A DNA stretch of 64,000 nt from Panacagrimonas perspica. Lineage in GTDB: Bacteria > Pseudomonadota > Gammaproteobacteria > Nevskiales > Nevskiaceae. The translations under genes were made by a program, and so were the position numbers. The notes under the pieces are model-generated. The model was given only the letters and a program-made list of their open reading frames with translations, did not search any database and was not told the origin of the DNA. This document shows, in pieces, positions 39,136-47,522 of the stretch. The stretch lies in NCBI RefSeq assembly GCF_004364935.1, contig NZ_SOBT01000010.1, forward strand, positions 186,001-250,000. Reading direction: 5' to 3'. Position 1 is the stretch's first letter. The number at the start of each line of letters is the position of its first letter.

Positions 39136-40223
39136 TGAAGATGCGAATCCCGCGACTCTCCAGTCTCTCCCGCGGCCTGTGGGGGCAGATGATCAAGCGC
39201 GTGTACCCGATGCTCGACGGAACGCCCGCTCTCGAAGGCGAGGCGTTTCCCGCCGACTACGCGATGGTGCCGTTCGCCAACTCGAAGCGGATCGGCTGGA
39301 CGCATTACGGCGTCATGATTCCGGATCTGCCGGCGCCGCACCGGTTCTTCTCGATCATGTCGATCATCGGCACGCCGGGTGCGCTGGCCTTCGACACCGA
39401 TCACGCGTTGAAGACCAGCCCGCGACGCAATGCCACCCTCGTATGCGGCACCGCGGCCACGCATCCGCATCACTTCGCCGGCTACTCGATCGATCGCGAC
39501 TGCGATTTCCCGGACGAAGGCGGTCTCGTACGCTTCGGCGACGAGGTGGAGATCCAGGGCGACTATCCGGATTTCCGCGTCACCGCGAATATCCACGATC
39601 TGCGGCTGGAGATCGACCTGCGCTGCACCGACAAGGTGACGTGGTTCCTGAAGACGCCGGTCTACGATCATCTGAGCCTGCTCTGCGATTACCAGGGCAC
39701 GCTGGAATGGCAGGGCACGCGCAGCGAGATCGCGGGTCAGTGCACCTACGAGTACGCGGCCTGCCCGAGCCCGTATCTGGTGCGCGACCGGCCGCTGCCG
39801 CGGGCGCTCAAGGTTCCGCTGGATTTCTTCACGTACCAGATCATCAATCTCGAGGACGGCGTGCAGCTGCTGCTCACGCAGATCCGCATCGCCGGCAATC
39901 TCGCGGTGAGCAAGGTCTATGTGCGCGGGCGCGATGAGTACAACCGCACGTATCTGGCTGCGGAGTTCGACGTGATCCGATATCGCGAGCCCGCGGAGCG
40001 AACGCCGGACGGTCGCCGCATGCGCCTTCCCGATCAGTTCGAGTGGCACGTCGCCGGCGACGACGGCACCCGCGTGTTGAGCCTGCGCTGCACCTGCGAC
40101 ACGCCATTCACGTACGGCCTGGGCAGCGGCTTCGTCGGCGGCTATCGCTACGAAGGCGAATTCCGCGGGCTCGAAATCGGCGGGCGCGGCTACATCGAGT
40201 ACATCGATCGGCGCGAGGAGTGA
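39135..40223 (+). CDS. Hypothetical protein, possibly DUF6670-like
   Basis: 362 aa, largely beta-rich with many charged and aromatic residues, no signal peptide or membrane helix. Segments such as ALKVPLDFFTYQIINLEDGVQLLLTQIRI and a C-terminal GSGFVGGYRYEGEFRG resemble lipocalin-like two-domain proteins (CrtC/DUF2804 type) or DUF6670, but this is an impression without a search. The ATG overlaps the EamA stop by one base. A function is not proposed. Confidence 0.65.
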   Translation: MKMRIPRLSSLSRGLWGQMIKRVYPMLDGTPALEGEAFPADYAMVPFANSKRIGWTHYGVMIPDLPAPHRFFSIMSIIGTPGALAFDTDHALKTSPRRNATLVCGTAATHPHHFAGYSIDRDCDFPDEGGLVRFGDEVEIQGDYPDFRVTANIHDLRLEIDLRCTDKVTWFLKTPVYDHLSLLCDYQGTLEWQGTRSEIAGQCTYEYAACPSPYLVRDRPLPRALKVPLDFFTYQIINLEDGVQLLLTQIRIAGNLAVSKVYVRGRDEYNRTYLAAEFDVIRYREPAERTPDGRRMRLPDQFEWHVAGDDGTRVLSLRCTCDTPFTYGLGSGFVGGYRYEGEFRGLEIGGRGYIEYIDRREE

Positions 40224-40242
40224 GCGTTCGCGCCATATAACC

Positions 40243-40275
40243 CCCTCTCCCCGTGAACAGCGCACGGGGAGAGGG
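40243..40275. repeat. CCCTCTCCCCGTG inverted repeat
   Basis: A 13-bp perfect inverted repeat (40243-40255 with 40263-40275) 20 bp after the stop of the preceding gene. It could end the pyrF operon transcript, though no T-tract follows. Confidence 0.6.
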
Positions 40276-40388
40276 AGACCTGCAGCGACATCCACGCCGC
40301 ACCCGGACGTCATTCAGAAAAAAATCCGGCGACCGAAAGTCATCTCGCGATCGCCGGGCTGCTCTGGCAGGAGCAGAACTCCGGTTCC

Positions 40389-40432
40389 AAAAAATCTCCG
40401 GCTCTTCGAGGAGGAAGGTTCGAGGAGCCGGA
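40389..40432 (-). terminator. Terminator of the DUF1329 gene
   Basis: Read on the minus strand, a 12-bp stem with one mismatch (40421-40432 with 40397-40408) is followed by six T at 40394-40389. It lies ~75 bp after the stop of the DUF1329 gene. Confidence 0.82.
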
Positions 40433-40505
40433 TGGCTCGAAGGACGAGCAGTGAGTGGCCGACGACCCGCGCCGTCGGCGGTGGAACCCCATCAGGTCAC
40501 GAACG

Positions 40506-41879
40506 CTATTTGCCGAGGCGATTGAGCGCGCCGGTCGTGAGGTAGGCGTTGTAGAAGTCGTACGACGGGTCGTATTCCGACTTGTATCCCGTCGGGCTCG
40601 CCTTGGCGTGATAGAAGCGGCTCATGCGATTCGACTGGATGTCGTGGACGTGGCAGTAGTCCCACGACCACGCCGGCGTGCCGTCGGCGTTCTTGTGCAC
40701 GTTGTCGCCCTTGACCTGTCTGCCCGACCCGGTCTCGAACGACTTCCACACCTCGCCACGCCGATCGAACGTGATGCTCGAGTTGTACATGTTGTTCCGC
40801 GTGTCGATCCACACCTTCTTCTTGCCCACGGGCGCGCGCGGGTAGCCGGTCGGTTTGGTCTCGATGACGACGCACTCGGGCACGAGCTGGAAATTCGTCT
40901 CGTAGAACGTGATGCCCTTGCCCCCTCCGTGCACCTTCTTGTCCCAGTTCGGCTGATCGCCCTGCCAGTTCTCCGATACGGGCGCCAGGTGCGGCTGGCG
41001 TCCGATCAGCTGGAAATCTCCCCAGGTCAGCATCGGATCACCGGAGGACCAGGCGTCGGAAAGGAAGAACGTGATGCCGGGAACCAGCGGCTCGAAACGC
41101 TGGTTCGTCGGGAACTGGCGAACCCGCTTGAACGCCGGGAAGTAGCCGTGAAGGTCCGGAAACTTGCGCTGGTCGTAGTACCAGATCGACAGGAACGAGG
41201 AACCCTTCGTGTCGTTCGGCCGCGTGAACCAGACGGACTGCAGACGCAGAAGGTCCTTGCGATCCTGGAACACCTTGCCGTCGGATCGGGCCTGGCACTG
41301 GAGTTCCGCCCACATGAACTCGTACTCGTATCCGATGGTGCCGTCCGGCTTCAGGTCGACGTCGGGGATCGTGTAGAGCGAGAAATTGTGGCGGCCCCAG
41401 CTCATCGTGATGTTGGCCAGCGCCTCCTTGCCGTCCTTGGGCTCGATGAACGGCACGCCGCCCAGCCAGTTCTCGTTGGTATCGGTCGTCAGATTGCCGT
41501 CGGCAGCCCAGCGCGCGCGGCCCCTGTTGCGCAGCGTCGCCTCGAGGTGATCGGCGTTGTACATGTGCGTGAGGTCCCGCGTCGTCGGCACGATCTTGAT
41601 GCGCCGTCCCTGCTCCTTGATGTTCTTGTACTGGATCGGATCGAGCAGATCCTTGACGATATCGACGTTGTTGGCGTCGACGTAATCGCCTGTCTTGATC
41701 TTCCCTTTCGTGAACATGTCGATCGACATGAGTTCGTCGGGATAGGCCTTGCTGATGTCGCCCGTGGAAGCTGCGACGGACCACATCGGAGCCAGAACAC
41801 CCAGCCCTCCCACACCGCGCGCCGTCTTTTCAAGAAACGCTCGGCGGCTGAAATCGAAATCGTATTTCCGGATGCGCAC
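40506..41879 (-). CDS. DUF1329-family protein with Tat signal
   Basis: 457 aa from a GTG preceded by GGAGGAGA at good spacing; an open frame further upstream has no such site. The twin-arginine signal SRRAFLEKTARGVGG (~residues 9-23) predicts export in folded form. The body matches DUF1329: GRRIKIVPTTRDLTH near residue 100, WGGRHNFSLY-like WGRHNFSLYT, PFIEPKDGKEALAN and repeated RRGEVWKSFETG segments. DUF1329 proteins have a LolA/LolB-like fold and are often near DUF1302 or RND genes for hydrophobic substrates; none is next to it here. Confidence 0.85.
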   Translation of the reverse strand: MRIRKYDFDFSRRAFLEKTARGVGGLGVLAPMWSVAASTGDISKAYPDELMSIDMFTKGKIKTGDYVDANNVDIVKDLLDPIQYKNIKEQGRRIKIVPTTRDLTHMYNADHLEATLRNRGRARWAADGNLTTDTNENWLGGVPFIEPKDGKEALANITMSWGRHNFSLYTIPDVDLKPDGTIGYEYEFMWAELQCQARSDGKVFQDRKDLLRLQSVWFTRPNDTKGSSFLSIWYYDQRKFPDLHGYFPAFKRVRQFPTNQRFEPLVPGITFFLSDAWSSGDPMLTWGDFQLIGRQPHLAPVSENWQGDQPNWDKKVHGGGKGITFYETNFQLVPECVVIETKPTGYPRAPVGKKKVWIDTRNNMYNSSITFDRRGEVWKSFETGSGRQVKGDNVHKNADGTPAWSWDYCHVHDIQSNRMSRFYHAKASPTGYKSEYDPSYDFYNAYLTTGALNRLGK

Positions 41880-42152
41880 AGGCTCTCCTCCATTTTGAAC
41901 ACAAGGGGTCGAGGCCTTGATAAAAAGGCCTTCTTCTACTTGCCTGCCAGATTCAAGAAACGCTTTCCCCCGGGCTCTATTGCCTGCTTTTGGCCCGATG
42001 TATCCCAACGGTAGCGCGAGCATCGCGGGTGCAAAACTGCTCTCAAGGATAGGGTGCGCGGGATGGACGAAGCGCGGTATATCCCTTCACGAATGACCGG
42101 CGACGTCGCACGCCACTGCACGTCCATCAGACTTGATTGCGAGAAGCGCCCG
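41880..42152. other. Gap with no recognised gene
   Basis: About 270 bp between the DUF1329 start and the small ORF at 42153. It is less GC-rich than its surroundings in places and should hold the DUF1329 promoter, but I cannot place a convincing -35/-10 pair. No family hits are apparent in any frame. Confidence 0.4.
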
Positions 42153-42434
42153 ATGAGAGAGATCGCAAAGAGGTTCGATGCTGCTGCCATCGCAGACCGT
42201 CGAGCACTGCTCTCACGGCGCGTTCCGGTCAGGACGGAACTGCTGCGTCAGCTGGAGCGCGTCGTCATCGCCACGGCAGAGCCCTCGCTCAAGCAATCTC
42301 GTGTGCGGGTCGCCCGGAGTCTCGACTTTGCGTCGTGGGACGATCTGCACCGCGCGATTTTCGCCTCCACCGACGCCGGCCTTCGCGCCCTGTGCGATTC
42401 GATTGGCAAGCGGCTCGCGAATCCCGATCGCTGA
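42153..42434 (+). CDS. Small hypothetical protein
   Basis: 93 aa if read from ATG 42153; a longer open frame starts at 42054. The sequence is basic and helical (MREIAKRFDAAAIADRRALL, then VRVARSLDFASWDDLHRAIFA) with no signal or membrane helix and no recognised family. G/C third-position bias is only moderate, so it could be spurious or a remnant. Confidence 0.3.
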   Translation: MREIAKRFDAAAIADRRALLSRRVPVRTELLRQLERVVIATAEPSLKQSRVRVARSLDFASWDDLHRAIFASTDAGLRALCDSIGKRLANPDR

Positions 42435-42476
42435 ATCCCTGTTTCCGATTCCCGGCGTAGCGGCCGGAATGAATCC

Positions 42477-42605
42477 TCAGGGCGCGAACGATGGAAGTGG
42501 GCAGACTTCCATCGCGGCGACCAGCCCATCCTGGATCGTGAAGCGATGACCCACGTGCTCATCGGCCAGCACGGCGCCCGCCAGACTGCTGCGTGCCGCA
42601 AGGGG
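42477..42605 (-). pseudogene. Possible 3' remnant of an NTF2/SnoaL-like gene
   Basis: The minus-strand frame ending at TGA 42477-42479 reads ADEHVGHRFTIQDGLVAAM followed by EVCPLPSFAP. The H.FT..DGLVA pattern is like the last strands of NTF2/SnoaL-fold proteins. Only 42 codons are open before an in-frame TGA, with no start, so it would be a decayed end of a gene. It lies 18 bp after the yhhQ stop in the same direction. Weak evidence. Confidence 0.28.
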
Positions 42606-42623
42606 TCACGAGAGGTCGCCACG

Positions 42624-43349
42624 TCAGGCCGGCTTCTTTTCCTCTCCCTCGTCCCTGAGCGAGAACGGCGTGAAACTCGTGTTGCGATCGAACGTATCCA
42701 CGCCCTCGGAACGCTTGAGCCATCCGACGATGGCGTAGGTCACCGGCGTGAGCAGCGCTTCCAGGCCGACCTTGAACAGGAAATTGAAGACCACGACCGA
42801 GACCAGCGCCTCCATGCCCCAGATCCCGTAGAACGCGAGCGGGTAGAAGATCATCGAGTCGGCGGCCTGACCGCAGACGGTGGAGCCGATGGTGCGCGTC
42901 CACAGGTGACGGCCTTCGGTCCACACCTTCATCTTCGCCATCACGTAGGAATTCACGAAGTCGCCGACCGCGTAGGCCAGCATGCTCGCGGCCACGATCC
43001 GCCAGGTGTTGCCGAAGATCACCTCGAGCGCCGGCTGCAGCGTGGCGTTCCAGGGCTCTGCGGGACTCGGCGTGATGTTGACGACGATGTAGGCCATCAG
43101 CGTGGCGAACAGCATCGCGGCAAAGCCGGCCCAGATGGCGCGCCGGGCGCGCGCGTAGCCATACACCTCGGTCAGCACGTCCCCGAAGATGTAGCCGATC
43201 GGGAAGAACAGGTTGCCGGCGCCGAAGCTGAATTCGCCGAACCACGGCAGGTGCACTTCGCAGACCTTGCCCGGTCCGATCAGGTTGGAACACAGCAGTA
43301 CCGTGACGAGACCGGCGACGAAGAAGTCGTAATAGCGGAATCGCTGCAT
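42624..43349 (-). CDS. yhhQ: YhhQ-family queuosine precursor transporter
   Basis: 241 aa with six membrane helices. Conserved features are the start FVAGLVTVLLCSNLIG, the central FPIGYIFGDVLTEVYGY, the SYVMAKMKVWTEGRHLWTRTIGST loop and FYGIW later. YhhQ imports the queuosine precursors preQ0/preQ1 for tRNA modification. No preQ1 riboswitch or other queuosine gene is seen nearby. The C-terminal tail (RDEGEEKKPA) is charged and unconserved. Confidence 0.93.
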   Translation of the reverse strand: MQRFRYYDFFVAGLVTVLLCSNLIGPGKVCEVHLPWFGEFSFGAGNLFFPIGYIFGDVLTEVYGYARARRAIWAGFAAMLFATLMAYIVVNITPSPAEPWNATLQPALEVIFGNTWRIVAASMLAYAVGDFVNSYVMAKMKVWTEGRHLWTRTIGSTVCGQAADSMIFYPLAFYGIWGMEALVSVVVFNFLFKVGLEALLTPVTYAIVGWLKRSEGVDTFDRNTSFTPFSLRDEGEEKKPA

Positions 43350-43394
43350 GGCACTCGCCTTTGGGAAGTGCCCAAGTATGCCGTTGCCGCCCGC

Positions 43395-43907
43395 TCAGAG
43401 CAGCGCCGGCGCGTCCGGCAGTTCGTTCCCGGCGTCGGCGACACGAGGCTCCGGCGGGTAGCGTCCGAGGACGTCGGCGACCGCCCGGATGCCCGCCACC
43501 GCGCCGTCGCGAAAGTGGGATCTGCGGAAGTGCGCTTCCATCGCATGGCAGCAGGCTTCCCATTCCGACGGCGGCACGCGGCTGTTGCCGACGCCGCGGT
43601 CGGCCACGATCTCGACATCGCGATCGGCCAGCAGCACGTAGATCAGCACGCCGTTGTTGTGGGCGGTGTCCCACACGCGCAGTTTCGAGAAAGCCTCGAT
43701 CGCGCACTCGCGCGGGCTCATGCCGGCCGACAGCTCCGCGAACGACAAGGCGGTGTCGACGGCGAAGCGGATCTCGCCCGTATGCCGCGACTCGCACTCG
43801 CGGATCGCGCTCTCGATCTGTTGCATCACCAGGCCCGGAAACGCGCGGCGGCGCGCCAGGCTGCCGGTGGTGAGATGCCGCCACCATCGCTTCATCGACG
43901 TCACCAT
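43395..43907 (-). CDS. TPM-domain protein
   Basis: 170 aa; ATG 43907 overlaps the end of the upstream TPM gene by 7 bp, ATG 43895 is an alternative. The TPM domain covers most of the protein (AIRECESRHTGEIRFAVDTALSF, VWDTAHNNGVLIYVLLADRDVEIVADRGV). There is no signal peptide. It is the third gene of a lemA-TPM-TPM set, commonly found together and thought to act in envelope or membrane-protein homeostasis; the molecular function is unknown. Confidence 0.85.
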   Translation of the reverse strand: MVTSMKRWWRHLTTGSLARRRAFPGLVMQQIESAIRECESRHTGEIRFAVDTALSFAELSAGMSPRECAIEAFSKLRVWDTAHNNGVLIYVLLADRDVEIVADRGVGNSRVPPSEWEACCHAMEAHFRRSHFRDGAVAGIRAVADVLGRYPPEPRVADAGNELPDAPALL

Positions 43908-44755
43908 CGTCCGGACGCGCCGCCGCCGCTGAACCCGCCACCGCCCCCGGAAAATCCGCCACCGGATGAGAATCCGCCGCCGGATCTGCCGCTGTAGCCC
44001 CCGATCGACGAGCCGCCCCGTCCGTCGATGACCAGTACCACGACGAACAGGATCGCCATCGCGACCAGGCCCACCATCCAGCCGAACAGCAGGCCGCCGA
44101 CGAGCAAGGCCCCCGCCGCCGCGACGCAGGCGCCCAGCAGCCGGCCCAGGAACGTCCGCAGCAGCTGGCCGATCACCAGCAGGCCGAAGAAGAGCCCCGA
44201 GCCCAGGCTGGTTCCGTCCTGCGACGTGCGCTGATCGTGCGCCCGCGGTGCGGGCAGCGGCTCGCCGCGGATCAGTCCCAGGATCTGGTCGACGCCGGTC
44301 GCGATGCCACCGGAGAAATCCTGCTGGCGAAACGCGGGCGCGATCGTCTCCTCGATGATGCGCCTGGCCAGCGCATCCGGAATCGCGCCTTCCAGACCCT
44401 TGCCGACCTCGATGCGCATCGTGCGATCGTTCATCGCGATCAGCAGCAGCACGCCGTCGTCGACCTTCGCGCGACCCAGCTTCCAGGTGTCGACGACGCG
44501 GATCGCGTACTGCTCGATCGTCTCGGGCTGCGTCGTGGGGACGATCAGCACCGCCACCTGGCTGCCTTTTTCCTGCTCGAACGCCTGCAGCCGTGACGAC
44601 AATTGCGCGGAAGCGGACGTGTCGAGAAGGCCCGTCAGGTCCGTGACCGCAGCGCGAAGCTCGGGCACGGCGACGTCGGCCGACGACACCGCCGCGAAGC
44701 ACAGCGCGAACAAGCCCAGCGCGATGCGGCCGATCGTCGCTGATATCCCCGTCAT
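43901..44755 (-). CDS. TPM-domain membrane protein with Gly/Ser-rich tail (YgcG-like)
   Basis: 284 aa. A signal peptide (ALGLFALCFAAVSSA) precedes the TPM domain (VTDLTGLLDTSASAQLSSRLQAFEQEKGSQVAVLIVPT, DGVLLLIAMNDRTMRIEVGKGLEG). One or two membrane helices follow (GACVAAAGALLVGGLLFGWMVGLVAMAILFVVVLV). The last ~40 residues are almost only Gly, Ser and Phe, the usual YgcG tail. The gene lies 33 bp after lemA and overlaps the next TPM gene. Confidence 0.88.
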   Translation of the reverse strand: MTGISATIGRIALGLFALCFAAVSSADVAVPELRAAVTDLTGLLDTSASAQLSSRLQAFEQEKGSQVAVLIVPTTQPETIEQYAIRVVDTWKLGRAKVDDGVLLLIAMNDRTMRIEVGKGLEGAIPDALARRIIEETIAPAFRQQDFSGGIATGVDQILGLIRGEPLPAPRAHDQRTSQDGTSLGSGLFFGLLVIGQLLRTFLGRLLGACVAAAGALLVGGLLFGWMVGLVAMAILFVVVLVIDGRGGSSIGGYSGRSGGGFSSGGGFSGGGGGFSGGGASGRW

Positions 44756-44788
44756 CCGATCGCGCCCATGCAGCGAAGCGCCGTCGCG

Positions 44789-45379
44789 CTAGCTGCCGAA
44801 ATCCACCGTCGGCGGCGCGCTGATCGCCTTCTCGTTCTCGACGGTGAAGTTGGGTTTCACTTCATGTCCGAACATCTTCGCCGTCAGATTGGTCGGGAAC
44901 GAGCGCACCGTGACGTTGTAGGCCTGGATCGACTCGATGAAGCGGTTGCGCGCAACGGTGATGCGGTTCTCCGTGCCTTCGAGCTGCGCCTGCAGGTCGC
45001 GAAACAAGGTGTCGGACCGCAACTGCGGATAGTTTTCGGTAACCACGAGCAGGCGCGACAGCGCCGACGACAACTCGCCCTGGGCTTCGCCGAATTTCTT
45101 CATCGCCGCCGCATCGTTGACCATCTCCGGCGAGACGTTGATCGAGCCGACTTTCGATCGCGCCTCGGTCACGCCGATCAGGATGTCCTTCTCCTGCTGC
45201 GCGAATCCCTTCACCGTGTTGACCAGGTTGGGCACCAGATCGGCGCGGCGCTGGTACTGGTTGAGCACTTCGGCCCACGCGGACTTGGTGGCCTCGTCCT
45301 TGGCCTGCAGGTCGTTGTAACCGCAGCCGCTGAGCAGGACCACGAACAGGGAGACGACGAGGAGGTGCAAGGATTTCAT
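44789..45379 (-). CDS. lemA: LemA-family lipoprotein
   Basis: 196 aa. The signal peptide has a lipobox LLSGC (~residue 19). The LemA fold follows: NQYQRRADLVPNLVNTVKGFAQQEKDIL, TENYPQLRSDTLFRDLQAQLEGTENRITVARNRFIES and the end NLTAKMFGHEVKPNFTVE. LemA proteins are helical, periplasmic when lipidated, and function is unclear. It heads the lemA-TPM-TPM set. Confidence 0.93.
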   Translation of the reverse strand: MKSLHLLVVSLFVVLLSGCGYNDLQAKDEATKSAWAEVLNQYQRRADLVPNLVNTVKGFAQQEKDILIGVTEARSKVGSINVSPEMVNDAAAMKKFGEAQGELSSALSRLLVVTENYPQLRSDTLFRDLQAQLEGTENRITVARNRFIESIQAYNVTVRSFPTNLTAKMFGHEVKPNFTVENEKAISAPPTVDFGS

Positions 45380-45456
45380 CGACAGGCTCCAGCGAATGAG
45401 ACGAGTGCAATCGATTGTGAGGCCTGCGGCGATCGAAGCAAGCTCCGCATCACCCC

Positions 45457-45523
45457 GTATCCCGGGTGAAACCCGGGATCCTGCTCCGTCGATCAGGAGT
45501 AGCCCCGGGTTTCACCCGGCCCA
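45457..45523. repeat. REP-like paired palindrome, copy 10 (67 bp, degenerate ends)
   Basis: GGGTGAAACCC-type arms with altered outer ends (GTATCCC at left and CCCGGCCCAC at right). An extra AGTAGCCCC lies inside the spacer. It sits between the stop of the oxidoreductase gene and the lemA start. Confidence 0.8.
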
Positions 45524-45531
45524 CGGGGGCG

Positions 45532-46173
45532 TCACTCGCGCAGCAGCTTGAACGCGTGACGGGTCTTCTGTTCCCGCAACGCGGGAATGCACCACAGCAT
45601 GCACAGCGGCTCGATCGCGCGCGCCGCCTCGACCATGCCCATGTCCGCGGCTTCCCACCCGAACTGCACGAGCAGCGTGCTGACGGTCTTCTTCGCCTCG
45701 GCGTCGTTGCCGCAGATGAACATCGTCGGCGGGGCACCGGCCAGTTGCGGGTTGACCATCATTCCCTGCCCGACCGAGTTGAACGCCTTCACGAAGCGCA
45801 CGACGGAGAACTCCTTCTGCAGGCGCTCCATCAGTGAATCCTCGAGCGACGTGAAGAAGCGCAGCACGCCGTTGACCGGCGGCTGGTCGGAGATCGGATT
45901 GCAGGCATCGATGACGATCTTGCCGACGAGGCTGGTGGTGCCGGCCAGGCGCAGCGCACGCGCCGCCACCGAACCCTTCACGGCCAGCACGACGACGTCG
46001 CCGAAGTTCGCCGCGTCGGAAAAGCTGCCGGCGCTGCTGCGCGCGTTGGCCTTGAGCCAGTCGCGCAGCTTGCCCGGGTCGCGTGTGCCGATCAGCACGT
46101 CGTGGCCGTGCTTCAGAAAACCGGCCGCGAGCGTCCTCGCGACTTCGCCGGAACCCAGCACTCCGATTCTCAT
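45532..46173 (-). CDS. NADPH-dependent F420 reductase-family oxidoreductase
   Basis: 213 aa from ATG 46173, placed 5 nt after GGGGG. The dinucleotide motif RIGVLGSGEVARTLAAGF is at the very start, followed by a basic loop (GTRDPGKLRDW) that suggests NADPH. Residues ~85-125 (IVIDACNPISDQ, RFVKAFNSVGQ) match the F420 reductase/NADP oxidoreductase family. There is no reason to expect F420 in this organism; bacterial members often act as general NADP-dependent reductases. Substrate unknown. Confidence 0.82.
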   Translation of the reverse strand: MRIGVLGSGEVARTLAAGFLKHGHDVLIGTRDPGKLRDWLKANARSSAGSFSDAANFGDVVVLAVKGSVAARALRLAGTTSLVGKIVIDACNPISDQPPVNGVLRFFTSLEDSLMERLQKEFSVVRFVKAFNSVGQGMMVNPQLAGAPPTMFICGNDAEAKKTVSTLLVQFGWEAADMGMVEAARAIEPLCMLWCIPALREQKTRHAFKLLRE

Positions 46174-46223
46174 GTGCACCCCCTAAAAGGAAAGGGGAGC
46201 CGAGGCTCGCCTTTCACCATACC

Positions 46224-46288
46224 GTAGCCCGGGTGCAACCCGGGGTTTTCGTTCGACGTCGCGGGAGAAGCCCCGGGCTTCAGCCCTT
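46224..46288. repeat. REP-like pair, copy 11 (degenerate right arm)
   Basis: Left arm GTAGCCCGGGTGCAACCC; the right arm decays to CCCCGGGCTTCAGCCC and overlaps the pgk stop codon on the minus strand. Confidence 0.75.
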
Positions 46289-47464
46289 TGCGCGTGCGAC
46301 GAGCGCCGCGACGGCCGGCAGCTCCTTGCCTTCGAGGAATTCGAGGAACGCGCCGCCCGCCGTGGAGATGTAGCCCACGTCCTTCTCGATGCCGAATTTC
46401 GCGATCGCGGCCACGGTGTCGCCGCCGCCGGCGATCGACATCGCGCTGGATTTCGCGATCGCTTCGGACAGCAGCTTCGTGCCGTTGGCGAACGCCTCGA
46501 ACTCGAACACGCCGAGCGGACCGTTCCAGACGATCGTACCGGCTTTCTCCATCGCGGCCGCCAGCGTCTTGGCGGTCTGCGGACCGACGTCGAGGATCAG
46601 ATCGTCCGACGCCACGTCCTTGGCGTCCTTCACGGTCGCCGTCGCGGTCGCGGAGAATTCCTTCGCGGTGACGACGTCGGTCGGGATCGGCACCGAGGCG
46701 CCGCGCTTGGCCATCTTGTCGATGATGCGCCTGGCCTCGTTGACCAGATCCGGCTCGGCCAGCGACTTGCCGATCGGCAGGCCCATCGCGAGCAGGAAGG
46801 TGTTGGCGATGCCACCGCCGACGACGAGCTGGTCGACCTTGTCGGCCAGCGAATCCAGGATCGTCAGCTTGGTCGAGACCTTCGAGCCGCCGACGATGGC
46901 GACCAGCGGCCGCGCCGGCGCGTGCAGGGCCTTGCCCAGCGCCTCGAGTTCTGCGGCGACCAGCGGGCCCGCGCAGGCCACCGGCGCCTTCAGCGCCAGC
47001 GCATGCGTCGTCGCCTCGGCGCGATGCGAGGTTCCGAACGCATCGTTGGCGTAGACGTCGCAGAGCTTCGCCATCTTGGTCGCGAGCTCGTCGCTGTTCT
47101 TCTTCTCGCCCTTGTTGCAGCGGCAGTTCTCGAGCAGCACGACCTGGCCGGGCTTCACCGTGAAACCGCCGTCGACCCAGTTCTGGATCAGCTCGACGTT
47201 CTGGCCGAGCAGCTCGCTCATGCGCGCGGCGATCGGCGCCAGCGAGTCGGCAGGCTTGAGTTCGCCCTCGGTGGGGCGCCCCAGGTGCGAGGTCACCATC
47301 ACCGCGGCGCCCTTCTTCAGCGCGAGCTGGATGCCCGGGATCGAGGCGCGGATGCGCGTGTCGTCGGTGACCTTGCCGGCATCGTCCTGCGGCACGTTGA
47401 GGTCGGCGCGGATGAAGACGCGCTTGTTCGAAAGATCGAGATCGGCGAGGCGAAGGAAATTCAT
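46280..47464 (-). CDS. pgk: Phosphoglycerate kinase
   Basis: 394 aa, full length. It makes ATP and 3-phosphoglycerate in glycolysis. The N-terminal substrate site [12 protein letters not shown] and SHLGRPTEG, the hinge [16 protein letters not shown], and the nucleotide site GGSKVSTKL and GGGDTVAAI are intact. It ends a glycolytic series tkt, gap, (TIGR04222 gene), pgk on the minus strand. The pyk and fba genes that often follow are absent. The stop codon lies in a decayed REP-like arm, so the last residues (VARAKG) look native. Confidence 0.96.
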   Translation of the reverse strand: MNFLRLADLDLSNKRVFIRADLNVPQDDAGKVTDDTRIRASIPGIQLALKKGAAVMVTSHLGRPTEGELKPADSLAPIAARMSELLGQNVELIQNWVDGGFTVKPGQVVLLENCRCNKGEKKNSDELATKMAKLCDVYANDAFGTSHRAEATTHALALKAPVACAGPLVAAELEALGKALHAPARPLVAIVGGSKVSTKLTILDSLADKVDQLVVGGGIANTFLLAMGLPIGKSLAEPDLVNEARRIIDKMAKRGASVPIPTDVVTAKEFSATATATVKDAKDVASDDLILDVGPQTAKTLAAAMEKAGTIVWNGPLGVFEFEAFANGTKLLSEAIAKSSAMSIAGGGDTVAAIAKFGIEKDVGYISTAGGAFLEFLEGKELPAVAALVARAKG

Positions 47465-47522
47465 GAGGGAAGGTCGGTCATCGGCAGCGGGAGACAGACC
47501 CGCATTTTGGCACCGGATCGCC

